A stretch of 64,000 nucleotides of DNA from assembly GCA_028752905.1 (NCBI GenBank), contig JAQNBH010000012.1:26731816-26795815 (forward strand), given 5' to 3'. Position 1 is the first letter of the stretch. Every line of letters begins with the position of its first letter. Below the pieces are notes generated by a model. The model was not told the DNA's origin, searched no databases, and saw only the letters and a list, made by a program, of their open reading frames with translations. A program made the position numbers and the translations under genes. Positions 22,645 through 33,725 of the stretch are shown here, piece by piece. The DNA comes from Cladorhizidae sp. MBARI D1340-BT2. Taxonomy: Eukaryota; Porifera; Demospongiae; Poecilosclerida; Cladorhizidae.

Positions 22645-23077
22645 ATATATGTGACCTGGCAAGCCTAAGGGGAGACAGTTGTACTTTTTTTAACTTGTGG
22701 TTACAAATTTAGAGCTCCATAGATTCTGCAAACTTCATGGTATGGACTTGATATATAACTCAAAAGATAGGTCTCTCTGTGTGCTCTCTTTTGATACTGA
22801 AATATGTTTTATAGAATAAATATAGGCAAGTTAGTGGACCCTAAAGTGGAGGGACCTCAAAAACATGCATCCCAAAGTCCACATCCAGAATAACTCCAGA
22901 TTGCTAAGTGCCAAAAAATTTTGGTACGAGTGGCTAGAGGAAGCCCTAGAGCATGCAATCACCTTTTTCAATACACGTTAAAATGTTATTACGCGGTCAC
23001 AAGCATGCGGGTGCCAAATTGAGGGTGTTGAAGATCAACACCCTCATTAGTGCCCTTTTTGCTTGCCAGGTCACATA
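22645..23077. mobile_element. foldback-family half copy between inverted repeats
   Basis: From 22669 (GGGGAGACAG after CTAA) to the small hairpin GGGTGTTGA...TCAACACCC near 23021-23045, this matches the left arm of the palindromic element at 55611-57265. Shared runs include AGATTCTGCAAACTTCATGG and AAAAGATAGGTCTCTCTGTG. It is itself enclosed by an inverted pair: ATATGTGACCTGGCAAGC at 22647 and its complement at 23059. No transposase is encoded. Confidence 0.75.
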
Positions 23078-23543
23078 TGTATTATATTTTTGCTCCATAC
23101 AGGGGAACCTCATTTATCTAGCAGTGTGGGACAAAGAGGTGCCAGTAACTTTGAAACCGTAAATTATTTCATATTGATTTTTAATAATTCTGAAAATATT
23201 ACAGTATGAACTTCATGATTGCATGCTGCAGTCTTATGTCCACTTCTGTCTAACCTGTCACTTCTTTTGTACATATACAAACTGAGGTATGTACTTCATG
23301 ATTCCAAGGCTGGGTTAATTGCTTAAAAAAACTTGGAGATGAGCGAGTGCAAGAAAAAGGGAGTTCCAATTAATAAGTAGCAGGTTGATCATCACTACTA
23401 CAACATTTGTGTTTCTATTATTGTGAAGGTAAAGTTAGGAATTGGAGTTCACAAAGGTCAACATAGACATTGATGTAGTTGACTGACTGCTGTAGCTCTT
23501 GACTAAGCTACCTATCAACATTGCCTTCAATACAAACTAACAA

Positions 23544-23560
23544 CCCCCCCCCCCCCCCCC
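23544..23560. repeat. poly-C tract of 17
   Basis: Uninterrupted run of C. Confidence 0.97.
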
Positions 23561-23658
23561 ACGCCCTAATTATTTTTTAACTAGAACAAAAATGTTTGTT
23601 TTTTGTAATTGATAATTATGTTGGGTTATCCTCAACCATTTGGCAATTTAAAAATCAT

Positions 23659-23892
23659 TGTTACGGATAACTAGCTCGTTATACCACTGGAGATAGTCAA
23701 CCTAATACAGATGATAGTAGTAATTGATGTTTCTTCACTGCTTACTTACAAGAGGCATTCTGGCCTTGTCCACAAGATGGCTCCTTTAAATAGGCTGCTA
23801 CCAGGCCAGACTTTAAGGCAATATGCATACTTATGATCAGTTCTGTGCCTGTGCATGATCTATTCTATAGTTAACCTAATTACATATCATGG
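23659..23892 (-). repeat. 3' LTR, truncated on its inner side
   Basis: It matches 27637-27800 through AGAGGCATTCTGGCCTTGTC and GGTTAACCTAAT-like runs, then breaks off directly into RNase H/RT sequence near 23895. A deletion therefore removed the LTR start together with most of RNase H. Confidence 0.75.
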
Positions 23893-23894
23893 AT

Positions 23895-24665
23895 ATGAGG
23901 GCATCCTTCAGTAAGTTAAAGGCTCTCTGGTGGGTTTTCTCCCGGTAGACCAGGTCCGACAGGTCCTTATTGGTAAGGTCTGATAGAGGGGCCGCTATGG
24001 ATGCATAGGATGGAATAAATCTTTGGTACTATCCCGCCATGCCCAGAAATGAGCAAACATCTTTCTTCCTCTGGGGATGGCAAAGTTCCGCATGGCATCT
24101 GTCTTGGCCACATCTGGTCTGACAGAGCGACTCCCTACTAAATGACCTAAGTAGAAGCAGTTCAAAGTGGCTAACTTGCACTAAGATCTTTTCACCGTAA
24201 GACCGGCCTGATGGATGCGGGAGAGAATAATCACAGTGGGTCAGGTGTTGTTCCCAGGTCCTGCTGAAAATGACATCATCTATGTATGCTGCCACAAACT
24301 CTGCTTTCTCTGCAAAGAGCCGATTCATCATTCTTTGCAACACGGCAGCTGCCCCCAGCAACCAAAATGGCATCACCTTGAAATGATACTCACCAAAGGG
24401 TGTGACAAATGCCCTTTTATCTCTGGAGTCCATGTGGACCAGCAATATCCCTTGGTAAGGTCAAGGGTGGTGATGTAGTTGGCTCCCACCAGCCAGTCAA
24501 TCAGGTCATCTATTCTTGACATCAGGAAGGGGTCTGGACGGGTCACTGCATTGAGCTTCAGATAGTCAACACACAGCCGCAGCGACCCGTCTTTCTTAGC
24601 CACTAATACGATGGGGGAGGCTCAGGCACTGTCAGAGACTTTAATCAGGTCATCTCAGAGCATCT
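23895..24665 (-). pseudogene. reverse transcriptase and start of RNase H of the Gmr1-like element
   Basis: The minus frames 24373-24603 and 24029-24445 overlap by one frameshift near 24430. The first has MAKKDGSLRLCVDYLKLNAV and ITTLDLTKGY (first catalytic Asp). The second has RAFVTPFGEYHFKVMPF and EFVAAYIDDVIFS (YIDD catalytic pair, intact), then HPQRKKDVCSFLGMAG. After another change, SYASIAAPLSDLTNKDLSD and QRAFNLLKDALISM begin the RNase H/connection region, which stops at the truncated LTR. PFGL is altered to PFWL. The enzyme would copy element RNA to DNA. All core residues except the C-terminal RNase H are still recognisable, so decay is moderate. Confidence 0.85.
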
Positions 24666-24675
24666 GCTGTTCATC

Positions 24676-24983
24676 CTACTTCACCAGCTGCAGTCTCTCG
24701 TGGGGCAGTCTGTAGGGGGGGAAATGGATTGTGGGTGCATCACCTGTCTGTTCAGTATCTCTGCCTCTGATGTGTGGCCAGGCTGGTCCGTGAACACCTC
24801 CTCGTGTTTTGTCAGCAGCACGATCAGCTCTTCGGTCTGCAAGGGTGTCAGGTCTGGGTTTATGAAAGTGTGTAGGATGGGAGTGATTTTGGGATGGGTG
24901 AGTATGTCGCAGGCCAGGGAGGTCACCTGTTCCTGGCCATTGGCGATTATTCCCAGTAGAAGACAGCAAAGGGGGCCTCCCAC
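24676..24983 (-). pseudogene. linker leading into the RT of the Gmr1-like element
   Basis: Minus frame of 100 codons with LTPLQTEELIVLLTKHEEVF and TDQPGHTSEAEI. This is the familiar stretch LxxLLxxxxDVFSDxPGxT that precedes RT in gypsy elements. In most families it directly follows protease; here it directly follows the integrase C-terminus (24984-25490), which proves the swapped order. Confidence 0.75.
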
Positions 24984-26168
24984 CTAGTCAGCATATTCAC
25001 ATGGAAAGTTTGGACTGGCCTGCTGCCGGTGTCCATGCACACATGGTAGGTGTGGAAGAGAGCTTCTCTGTACAGGAAATGGACCATGCCACTTTGCCAG
25101 CAGCTTGTTGGAAGAGGAAGGTAACATAACTAGAACTAGCTCACCCTCTTTTAGATCTCTCTGGCAGATTTTCTGGTCATATCTCTCCTTCATCTTGCCC
25201 TTGGCCTTGGATTCGGATTCCTTGGCCTTCTCCCTGGTTGAGTCGAAGTGTGAGTAGACAGACTGGAGGTAGGAGAGCAAATTCTCCAGGCTAGTGGTGG
25301 GGAATTCCCAGTCCCATCTGAGGATGTCTAGTGGGCCTCTGGGTGTTTTGCCATAGAGGAGTTCAAACGGGAGTAGCCGGTGGACTTCTGTGGGACTTCT
25401 CTGAAGGCAAATAACAGAAATGGAAGGCTTTATCCCACTACCCGTTGAACTCCTCCATGAATTTCCATAACATAGCCTTGAGTGTTCCATTGAACCTCTC
25501 TACCATCCCATCTGTCTCAGAATGGTAGGTTGAGGTCTGGATGCCCTTCATGATGAGATGGTAGAATTGTGTCATGAGGCTACTGATGAAGTTGGTGCCC
25601 TAATCTGTCAAGATCTCGTCTGAGACAACCATCCTGCTGAAGATCCCTATCAGCGCCTCTGCCACATCATGAAACTGGTGGTGTTCCTCATGCGTATGGC
25701 CTCGGGGAAACGGGTGCCATAGTTACAGATGGTTAAGATGTATTTGTGGCCATCTGCCCTCATGGGAAGGGGTCCAATGAAGTCTATGGCTATGAGGGAG
25801 AAAGGGGTACATATTATAGGCAAGGTTTTGAGAGGTACCTTCCTTATCTGACCAGAGGCAGTCTTCTGGCACACATGGCACCTGCTGCACAGCTCAGCAA
25901 CATCTTTCATTCCTGGCCAGAAGAATCGGTTCATCATCCTGTCTGTAGTCTTTGTCCTGCTAAGGTGTCTGGCCGAGGGAGGTTGATGAGCTGCCTTTAG
26001 AGCGGTCTCCCTGTATACACTGGGTAGTACTAGCTGAACCACCATCTCTGCCTGTATGGCTGGTTTCAGTTGACCTTCAAGAACTTGGAGTCGGGTCTGG
26101 AACACTATTTCCTGATGGCTGCCAGTGAGGGGTCCTTCTGCTGTAAACCTACAAGCTGGGGTCAGCAT
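24984..26168 (-). pseudogene. integrase of the Gmr1-like element
   Basis: The minus frame 25650-26168 contains YRETALKAAHQPPSARHLSR, MMNRFFWPGMKDVAELCSRC and HVCQKTASG, the HHCC zinc finger. FSLIAIDFIGPLPMRADGHK follows, with the first core Asp. Between 25490 and 25650, EILTD, a stop, then GTNF hold the second Asp, and HSETDGMVERFNGTLKAML holds the catalytic Glu. Frame 24984-25490 has PFELLYGKTPRGPLDIL and KEGELVLVMLPSSSNKLLAK, the C-terminal domain (LVLLPxxxxKLxAKWxGPF). The DDE triad is therefore present, but at least two stops and a frame change break it. Integrase inserts the DNA copy into the host genome. Its position ahead of RT is the notable point. Confidence 0.85.
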
Positions 26169-26234
26169 CCATCTAGGTGGAGGGGTTAACCCCAGATGGC
26201 TGCATGTTTACGTCTCTCCTTCCTTCTTTCACTC

Positions 26235-26531
26235 TTACAGGACTCCTGTCGGGTTATGCGGGGCGGGGGGGTTATCCGCCAAGATGGTTAGCTGCAGGTC
26301 CGAGGTTGGCTCTTCCTTCAGTGCTGGAGGGTTGTGGGAAATCACAACAGTATCAGAACCACTTGCCTGGTCGTCAGGCTCCCCCTCTGATGCAACGCTG
26401 CTGGTGCCATCATCTAAATCACTGTCACCACTGTGCGACAACTCTGAGGTGGAGTTACTGACGGAAGAGGAGGAGAGCTCGCCAGACTCCTCTTCACTTT
26501 CAGAAGAGGGTTCAGGTGTGGCTGTGGACAT
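26235..26531 (-). pseudogene. acidic Ser/Glu-rich linker between protease and integrase
   Basis: 98 codons, low complexity (SSESEEESGELSSSSVSN, then DDGTSSVASEGEPDD). Open throughout. No domain is recognised. It may be a spacer in the polyprotein or an added module, and its opposite-strand open frames are shadows. Confidence 0.5.
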
Positions 26532-27130
26532 ATGAGTTTGGTCTGGGACATAGGCGGTGAGGTCTGGTAGGTCTAGGGGTGGTGAGTTGAACTAGGAGGA
26601 GATCGCACAGACCCAGGAAGTTAGTGCCCAAGAGAGCGTTCATCCAGAATTTGTTATTGACTGCCATCAGGTATGTGTGCAGCTTCTCTCTGACTGACAC
26701 CATCACTCTGGCCAGGGGTAGTCTCTTCACTGCTCATGGATACCTTCTACCAGCAAGGACTTTCTTGTCATATCCTTGACTGGACCCATCTTCCGTGGAT
26801 GTGAGAATGGGTGGAGCCGGTGTTGATGGCAATCTTGTCCACCTGCTGTCCATTGATGCTACTGAGTGGAAGGTAAGAGGTAATGCATTGGGAGTCATGC
26901 CTACCAGCCCTTCCTTGGGAATTTGATGGCAATGTGGCCATACACCTTGCAATGATAGCATCTAGTCCAAGAGTCTGGTCAAAGGCAGGTATATGGTCTT
27001 TCCCTCCCTCTTTGGGTCCAGCAATCCATCTGGCTTGGCTGGCTCTGGTTTGCTCAGATCCAACTTGGGTATGGGTCGGTATCCACCACCTCCTCCTGGA
27101 CGAGGTTGCTCTGGGTGGGACCATGACCAC
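26512..27130 (-). pseudogene. zinc knuckle and aspartic protease of the Gmr1-like element
   Basis: At about 26921-26960 one minus frame reads CYHCKVYGHIAIKF, a CCHC knuckle whose last Cys is Phe. Then comes INGQQVDKIAINTGSTHSHI, the protease entry, where the active DTG is NTG (Asp to Asn). The end of the domain is seen as NNKFWMNALLGTNFLGLCDL (26600-26680), matching the ALLGxDFLxxxDLL block. The protease would be inactive with Asn. At least two frameshifts separate these parts. Confidence 0.7.
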
Positions 27131-27560
27131 TGGGTTGGCTTAGGCTTTAATGAACAAGATGAACTCATCTGCCAGGTTGGCTAGCTCCTTGGGGGTCTTG
27201 CGATGTTGGGTACAGACCCAGGTCGCAACATGGTCGGGTATGAGAGAGAGAGCCTTCTCCATGACCATCAATCTGCTCACTCCTTGCTTGTCGGTCTGAC
27301 CAGCAGGCAAACATCAGCTCAACTCATTTGACCAGGTCATGGGTAGACTCCTTCAGTAGTAGAGCCATATCATGCCACTGGACACGGTACAAGTCTATTG
27401 TGATGCTATGGTAGTTGAGCATGGTGGTGCAGAGGTGAGCAAAGTCCTAACGGACCCTCTGTGTCGACGGGGTGGGAAAGTTGTCCTCCTTGACCGTCGT
27501 TCGGACATGTTCAGGGATCAGCATCCTGCTTCTAGTGGATCTGCATAGGGAGAGAGATAT
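27131..27560 (-). pseudogene. gag capsid-like region of the Gmr1-like element
   Basis: Frame-shifted minus reading GVSRLMVMEKALSLIPDHVA followed by TPKELANLADEFI resembles the SCAN-like gag pattern (MEQFLxxLPxxxxxWVxxxxPxTxxEAxxLADxF). Several stops are present. This is the structural protein region, upstream of protease in element orientation. Confidence 0.55.
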
Positions 27561-27622
27561 GATAACCTGAGGGAATTAGACAGTGAAGGATAGCCTGGTA
27601 GTTGGAGTGGATCTGTTTCAAG

Positions 27623-27634
27623 CCGCTGCCACCA
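27623..27634 (-). promoter_or_regulatory. primer-binding site next to the 5' LTR
   Basis: On the minus strand TGGTGGCAGCGG lies two bases after the LTR end (TATCCGTAACA then TT). Its complement ends in CCA, as expected for pairing with a tRNA 3' end to prime reverse transcription. I do not name the tRNA. Confidence 0.65.
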
Positions 27635-27636
27635 AA

Positions 27637-27907
27637 TGTTACGGATACCTAGCTCGTTGAGATGGCCAACACAGTTACAGATGATATTAGGAATTGATGT
27701 GTCTCCAGTGCTTAACTTACAAGAGGCATTCTGGCCTTGTCCACAAGTTGACTCCTTCCAGCTAAACCCAGGCCAGTCTATTCTATGGTTAACCTAATGA
27801 CATATTATTGGTCTCTATGCCAGTTCTCAGTTATGAACTTATATGGTCTTGTGGGTTTGGTCTTTGTTTGATGTCGGGGGGTTCCTTCGGTTGGCGGATC
27901 CATGACA
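27637..27907 (-). repeat. 5' LTR of the Gmr1-like element
   Basis: About 271 bp, with TG...CA ends in element orientation. It shares most of its first 160 plus-strand bases with the truncated LTR at 23659-23892. Confidence 0.72.
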
Positions 27908-29157
27908 ATAATGTTCACTATTTATTACACAGATTCTAAGATTCTAATTATCATGCAGTTAAAAAAAATCTGTGTAATGATTGGTGTACACATTAATATT
28001 ATAATAATAAATAACTGGTGAAGGTTTATCAAACAGTATATAGTCCTTTCAATTTATTTTATTTTATTTTAAATTTACTAGTCAGAATTGTCTTGTACAT
28101 TTGGCAATAGTGCAGTTTTAAGCTGCTATTAATAACATTATAATTATATCATAATAACACGAATACTATAGTCAACTAGGGTTAAGGCCAGGGCAATGGC
28201 TAGTTTATACTAGTTCAACAGTTGTATGGGCAAGGGTAGAGGTTGGATTTAGTGGTAGAAGTGGGCAATAGCTGGAGCAATTTGAATAAGTCTGACCTAC
28301 TGACCATTTTATCATGATGTAAATCAGGGACAGCAAAGAATCACATTTGCACTAACTAGAGAATAGTGTTGTTATGATTAAGGTGTTGGGGAATGCAGCA
28401 AACACAAAATATAATTCAAAAGCTGAGAAACATAGCAGTTTTACTTTCCCTCCCACACTGCAATATATAATTTTAAACCATTTATAACCTCATCCAGAAG
28501 CTACAGCAGAAGCTTTTCCATAATTTCCTATACATCAAACTGATTGACCATCAACTTAATTTGTGTTCTTCTTGTTATAAGCATAACAAAAGCTTATAAC
28601 TTTTTCCCCAAGAATAAACTTTTCAAACTGTTCAAGAATGCTAATACAATAAGCTGCAGCTCTGATTTAGAAATCAGCTCCATTGAGATAAGCGAACAAA
28701 AGCTTCACATTGCTATGTAACTTATAGTAAAGAAATCCATCCAGGAGGATAGCATTCCTTTCTCTAGGCATCAAGAGTGGCTCCAGGTAAGCAAGTGTAG
28801 ATGCCTGTGTAGCTGTTCTCTGAAGAAGGGATTAAAAACAACAGTCAAGGCCTGGAAGAGGCCATCAATGGTAGCAGTTGTAATAATAGAAATTTTTTCA
28901 TTTTGCTCACTTCCTCCATCAAAATGAATGTAAATTTTTTATTATGAATTATAACACATATTATGCATTTATAACTTGAATAACATCCGTGTATCTTATG
29001 GAGGTCATTCAGTATCTCACACAGTCAATACTGAGTTAAAAGAGTTCATAATTTATAGAAAGGATAACGGTAACTCCAGAAAGATAGTACGGTGCAATTA
29101 TAAAGAGTACAGAGAGCACAAAGATCTAGTATTAATATGATAACATGTACTCATCAC
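27908..29157. other. no recognised gene
   Basis: AT-rich. The stretch 28800-29120 looks like a diverged relative of 35440-35850 (shared order of GAAGAAGGG/CAAAGAAGGG, ACAACAG/ACAGCAG and GGTGCAATTATA runs), so an old duplication is possible. Confidence 0.35.
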
Positions 29158-30545
29158 AGGGCCGTATCTAGAAAAATTTGACTGGGGAGGCTGTTGCGTA
29201 CCATTGGCCATAGGCGTGAAGTAAGCAGAAACTAAAACTATACTTCTATTTTGTGAAGTGCATATATACGAGGCTAAAAAGGCATTACAGCATTAGAACT
29301 GCTCAACAAAAACATACAGAAATGCAACAACAAAATTTAATGTTCACGGTTCTGATTAAAAGTTGCAGAATGTGACATGAGTTATCTCATTTTTATTTCA
29401 CTGACTTGTCTCCAGTTAGCCTTTCTTTCATAAATATCCTTTGATGGAATAAATTCAATGTCATGATGATCAAGAGCATTGCTAATCCTCAACCTCTCTT
29501 CTTTCATTGAAGAACGTGTCCAAAGCTTTAGACGATGAAGAGCAGAAAAAGATCTCTACAAGATTACTTCCCACAGGTATAGTTAAAAAGACTGTTACAT
29601 TTTATTAATTGCGGGGAATGACTGAGGATTACACTCATAGAGAGCATGGCTAGCTGTACCTAGCCTCCTTTTAGGTGAAACAGATCCATATAACTTTTTA
29701 TTTCAACAGGGAAGTCTGTCTTCTCTTCCAAGGACATAAATTTCCCATAATAAGAAGTGAAACTATCAATTTTATTGCTACTCAGTTTGGATAAATATAA
29801 TGGTATCAGAGATTCAGCTGCAATAATTTCCTTATGCTCATTGGAAAATCGTGTTTCTAACTGCTCAACGACATGGTCAATAAATGAGTAATATACATTG
29901 ATTCTGTAGTAATCAGAAGGAGTCTGGGTAACTTGTCCTGCATTGGCTTGATGGCGTTGAACAGTAGCAGTTCATAGTTTCACAATTGTTAAAATAATAG
30001 ACAAGGCTAGCATTTCAATTCTGCTCCAAACTTTCTCCCATCAATCATCTTTTCTGGCATCCTGAATGCATTTCTTTGCAGTGTTTACTTCCCTGTATAT
30101 AGGCATTTGCAAGATCACACTGTTTATCTTGTAAAGCTAGTGTCACTGAACTAAGGAAACAAAGAACTGCCTGTGTAACAACCAGTGTGACAACAAATTG
30201 GCCATCTTCCAGAAGCCGCATATATAAACAAGCATCACTTATAGCTTCTCCCCTGCTACTATCTTTTGTTCTGCCCATGGTCTCTAAGACTGTGACATAT
30301 TTGGCTATAAGAGCTGAAAGAGTCCTCACCCTTGCACTCCAATGGGAGGCACAAAATTTAGGCACATGATACCTTGCTTCTATTTCAGTCAAAGACTCAC
30401 TAAGCTCATCATCATCTTCAACCATGAAGAAGTCAAGAAGCTCTTTTTCTTGGTCAGTAGATGCAACTTCCCCCCAAAAATTCTTTATGCTTGGCACTAC
30501 CAGATAAGAACCATGTCAACTTTTGAATATCATCAAAAAGGTTAC
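29158..30545 (-). pseudogene. hAT transposase (DUF4371/ZMYM1-like), C-terminal half, decayed
   Basis: Open minus frame 30045-30497 has HVPKFCASHWSARVRTLSAL, the hAT pattern LxxTRWSAR, followed by a helix-rich stretch. After many stops, FLTIPVGS then (other frame) RSFSALHRLKLWTRSSMKEE and RLRISNALDHHDIEFIP form the hAT dimerisation domain (TxPVTxxxxERSFSxLRRLKTWxRSTMxxERL). It ends in NWRQVSEIKMR at a TAA (29382-29384). At 29158 CAGGGCCGTATCTAG looks like a hAT-type terminus, placing the 3' end of the element there. The opposite terminus was not found. It is not functional. Confidence 0.75.
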
Positions 30546-32879
30546 GGATAGATGGCACACCCATACAACTTCTGCAAATGGCAAGATTGAAAACACCACA
30601 ATATTATTGAATTTTTGTATCATTTTTTTTACCAACTTCAGTCAGACCTCAATGAGTGCTTACAAAATTCACTGAAGAAGAAATAAAAGACCATAGGAGT
30701 ATAAAGCCGCTCTTGGCGCATTTAGTAATGCTGATAGCTCATGGGGGAAAACGAAACTGTCATGGACCAGCTTCAACACGAGATTGAACCAGATGAGTGT
30801 TGCACACATAAAGGAGGGAGGAAAATGTGACAGATTAATCATCTAGAGAGCTAGAGCAAACAAACCAGACCAAAGACCTAGTGGAAGAGACAGTGAAAAG
30901 TTCTGCAAGGGGGAAGTGTAATGGATCAGACATAGAAGGTGACAGATTGTGTCTATGTGTGTGGAATGCAATAACTTGTATTGCAGTAACTTATTAGTTA
31001 GCAGTTTTTGCATGTCTTTTATGTGGTCAGGAGTATTGTGTGCACGTCAACTGGGAGAACTCGTCTTAGTGATGTGTGTGAATTAAGTTGTTTTTGTGTA
31101 GCACAGTTCCTATCCTCATGCTTGCTTTGTTTTGTTAGTTGTTCTGTTGTAAATATTGTAGCTGCCACTTGCTTGTAACAGTTATTTGTGTAATAATATT
31201 TGTAGCTATTAATAATAACCTATATACCAACATAACAATTGCTTGGCTATGTTCTATCACTTTGAATTTTTGTATCATTTATTTATGGATTCTTCGTTTT
31301 TCTACAATACACACACCTAACTTTACTCTTTGCCACCATTACCACACAATATGAACATGATCAACATATGACATCGTTTGTAATGCTGAACTATTTGTGT
31401 ATAGCCAAGTTGTAAGAGGAAATGGAGAGCGAGGAGGAAAAAGATGAAGTCTCTAGACATAAAATTTACTCAGTGTACAATTTCAACAAAAAAAAATCCT
31501 TAGGATATGGGGTGGGGTGTGGGTGAGGGGTGGGGGTGGAACTATTACCCTTAGGACACTTGATTCCAATTCACAAATTTGAGAAGCCTCATCATCAATA
31601 GCTTCCTTGTCAGGGACCAAGTCACCACGTTCTGATTAGTTTTAGGCTTATCCACCTACGTTTCAACAATTTTGACTGTTGTGGCCACCATATACAAGAC
31701 TCCACATTTGCGAGAAGGCTCACCCAGGGAAGCATAGATTGCACACTCCTCTTACTAGAGTCATCTTCAGATTATTCACTTGAAAAATGACTTCTGCCAG
31801 ACTTAATTGCCTGGTCATTTTTGGGTCATCAAAAACCGCAAACAGTCTTGACTTTCAAGAAATTTTCCCTGAGATATTGTATAATGACTTACTTAAAATG
31901 AGGTGAATAAATACAGCTGAAAAAAGTCATTTTATGATATAAAAATTATGGCACATAAATATTTGCATGTTGTTTTTCGATCAACAAAACCAAATGTGCC
32001 ATATGGCGTAATTGATGGCTAGAAGGTTTATATGATATATGAGCCACCTTCTCAGCTATTTCTACTTCTAATTATTAAGATATTCTTATTTAGAGCCAAT
32101 AATAAAGGACCTCTTCCATATCACATTCCATGACCTTCATATTTCATACAATTTTAAAAGCACAGAAATTTAGTGATTAATATTTCACTTTCATAGGGAG
32201 AAGAGTTAAGGGGTAAATTATGGGTCTGTGAACAGGACCAAAAAATAATATTGGTTATAACAATGAGTCATGCACTTCGAGTGAAACAGGTTCATGCAAA
32301 AGAACAAACAGATGTATATAGCATATGATGCTAATTAATTTGTCCAGTTATTGTTTTTCAAACTTACCACCAAATTCATCACCAAACCAGCCGACCAGGA
32401 GCTGCAGTAAATGATAGCATTTTGAAATAGAGTGGAATCTGACAGAACTAGATACCGGTAGCTCTAAGCTATAATAATTGCAAGATAAATGAAAAATAGG
32501 TTCATTGTTCATATGAAGTTTAAACAGGACTAATGATGACAGTGCTCTAAGATGGTGCGTGTAAGCAATTGTGGCTTCCGAGATAATTTGAGTGATAGGA
32601 TGCACATAAAGTTAAATTATTATTATTTTGCTTAAGTCTATTTTGCTGAAGTCACCATTAGACTCGATACTATATAGGAGACTGCAAGAATAACAAAAAC
32701 AACAAACACACAGTATTACGACAATGGAGGAATGTAAGAAATGTGAAGAGCTGGTACTGAAAGCTACAATGTAAAATAATAAAGATTAGTGGAGGAATAG
32801 CTGGGCAGAATTGAATGGAAGAAGAAATCATGAAGTACGAGAGGAAGATGTGGTTGAAGTACAGAAGCAGAAGGAAATA
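30546..32879. other. no recognised gene
   Basis: May include the eroded N-terminal part of the hAT above. A 71-codon hydrophobic plus frame at 31139-31354 and an 85-codon minus frame at 32348-32605 have no motif I recognise. Confidence 0.35.
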
Positions 32880-33725
32880 ATAAAGTTTTAGCTAAGCATT
32901 TGGGAAGGATTAGTTGGAGTGTCCAGGTTAGTGGAGGATGTTCCAATTGAAAACCTAGAATCAAATGCTAAAGAAGTGAGCTGGAAAATGAGTGGGTTGG
33001 GTTCCAGGAGATGTACATTATTAAGAAAGAGTTGAAAAGGGAGAAGGATCCTGTTCATGATAGAGAGTGGCATGGAAAAGTGATGACAAGGGGGCTGCCA
33101 GGTAGGCTTAGTAAGGGTACAGAGAATCATATATTAATAGAGGGTCATGGTGGATTCAGGCCAGAGAGAGGATGTGCTGACCTGTTCATAGTGTTGAGGG
33201 GAGTGTGTGTGTGACATTATGACATCACAGGGACGGCAATTATTTCTTGCAGGTCTAGATGCAAGCAAGGATATGCTATACTGTGGAGAGAAAGATTTTC
33301 GATGAAGATGAACAGGTATGGTGTTCAAGAAATTGTCGATGTGTGCAAAGACTTATTTGACCAAGTTGACCGAGTGTTTTGGATTTTAGGTGGTTTTAGG
33401 TGGAGGCAGGGCTGAAACAGAATAGTACTTTGCCACCAGTTCTCATCTATAGTGAGTATGTGTTGGGATTTTGAAGGATTTTGAAGGAAAATGGTTGGGC
33501 TTAAGGTCAAGAAACACGTTGTTGTTGGTTGCTATATTTTGATTGCTATTATCTAGAGATCATGGGCAGAAACAAGTGATGTTGGATGTAGTGGGAAAGT
33601 GTGCAATAAAATAGAGATTTAGGTTTCATAGAGAAAGTAAGACAATGATGGCGGGTGGAAAGTGGAAAATTAATGAGGAGAGAATGGAGAATGTGGAAGC
33701 TATAGTTTTGGGGCTGTTGTATATG
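32880..33725 (+). pseudogene. LINE reverse transcriptase fragment, same broad family as 640-2095
   Basis: The frame 33011-33214 reads IIKKELKREKDPVHDREWHG followed by GRLSKGTENHILIEGHGGF and RPERGCADLFIVLRGVCV. This is the RT pattern (I)KKLKxGKxPGxDG...GFRxGRGCxDxxFxxRxV. At 33567-33700 MLDVVGKCAIK and RFRFHRESKTMMAGGKWKI resemble the later block (KWRFxFNxxKSKVMVxG). The QGCPLSP and ADD blocks between them are lost. Stops abound. It supplies RT parts that the copy at 640-1650 lacks, suggesting one family. Confidence 0.6.

Larger units (their letters stand above)
23659..27907 (-). mobile_element. Gmr1-like Ty3/gypsy LTR retrotransposon (integrase before RT), degenerate
   Basis: The element is bounded by similar sequences, each with TGTTACGGATA(A/C)CTAGCTCG at its plus-strand left edge. 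In element orientation (minus) the LTR runs TGTCATGGATCC...TATCCGTAACA, so it has TG and CA ends. The flanks ATCAT (23654-23658) and ATAAT (27908-27912) could be a mutated 5-bp TSD. Reading 5' to 3' on the minus strand, the order is LTR, primer-binding site, gag, protease, acidic linker, integrase, RT, start of RNase H, truncated LTR. Integrase upstream of RT is the Ty1/copia-like order known within Ty3/gypsy only from the Gmr1 group. Frameshifts and stops occur throughout. Confidence 0.82.

Noticed and set aside
26125..26535. 136-codon plus-strand frame opposite the retrotransposon
   Set aside because: Shadow of the acidic linker and integrase on the minus strand; no domain of its own.
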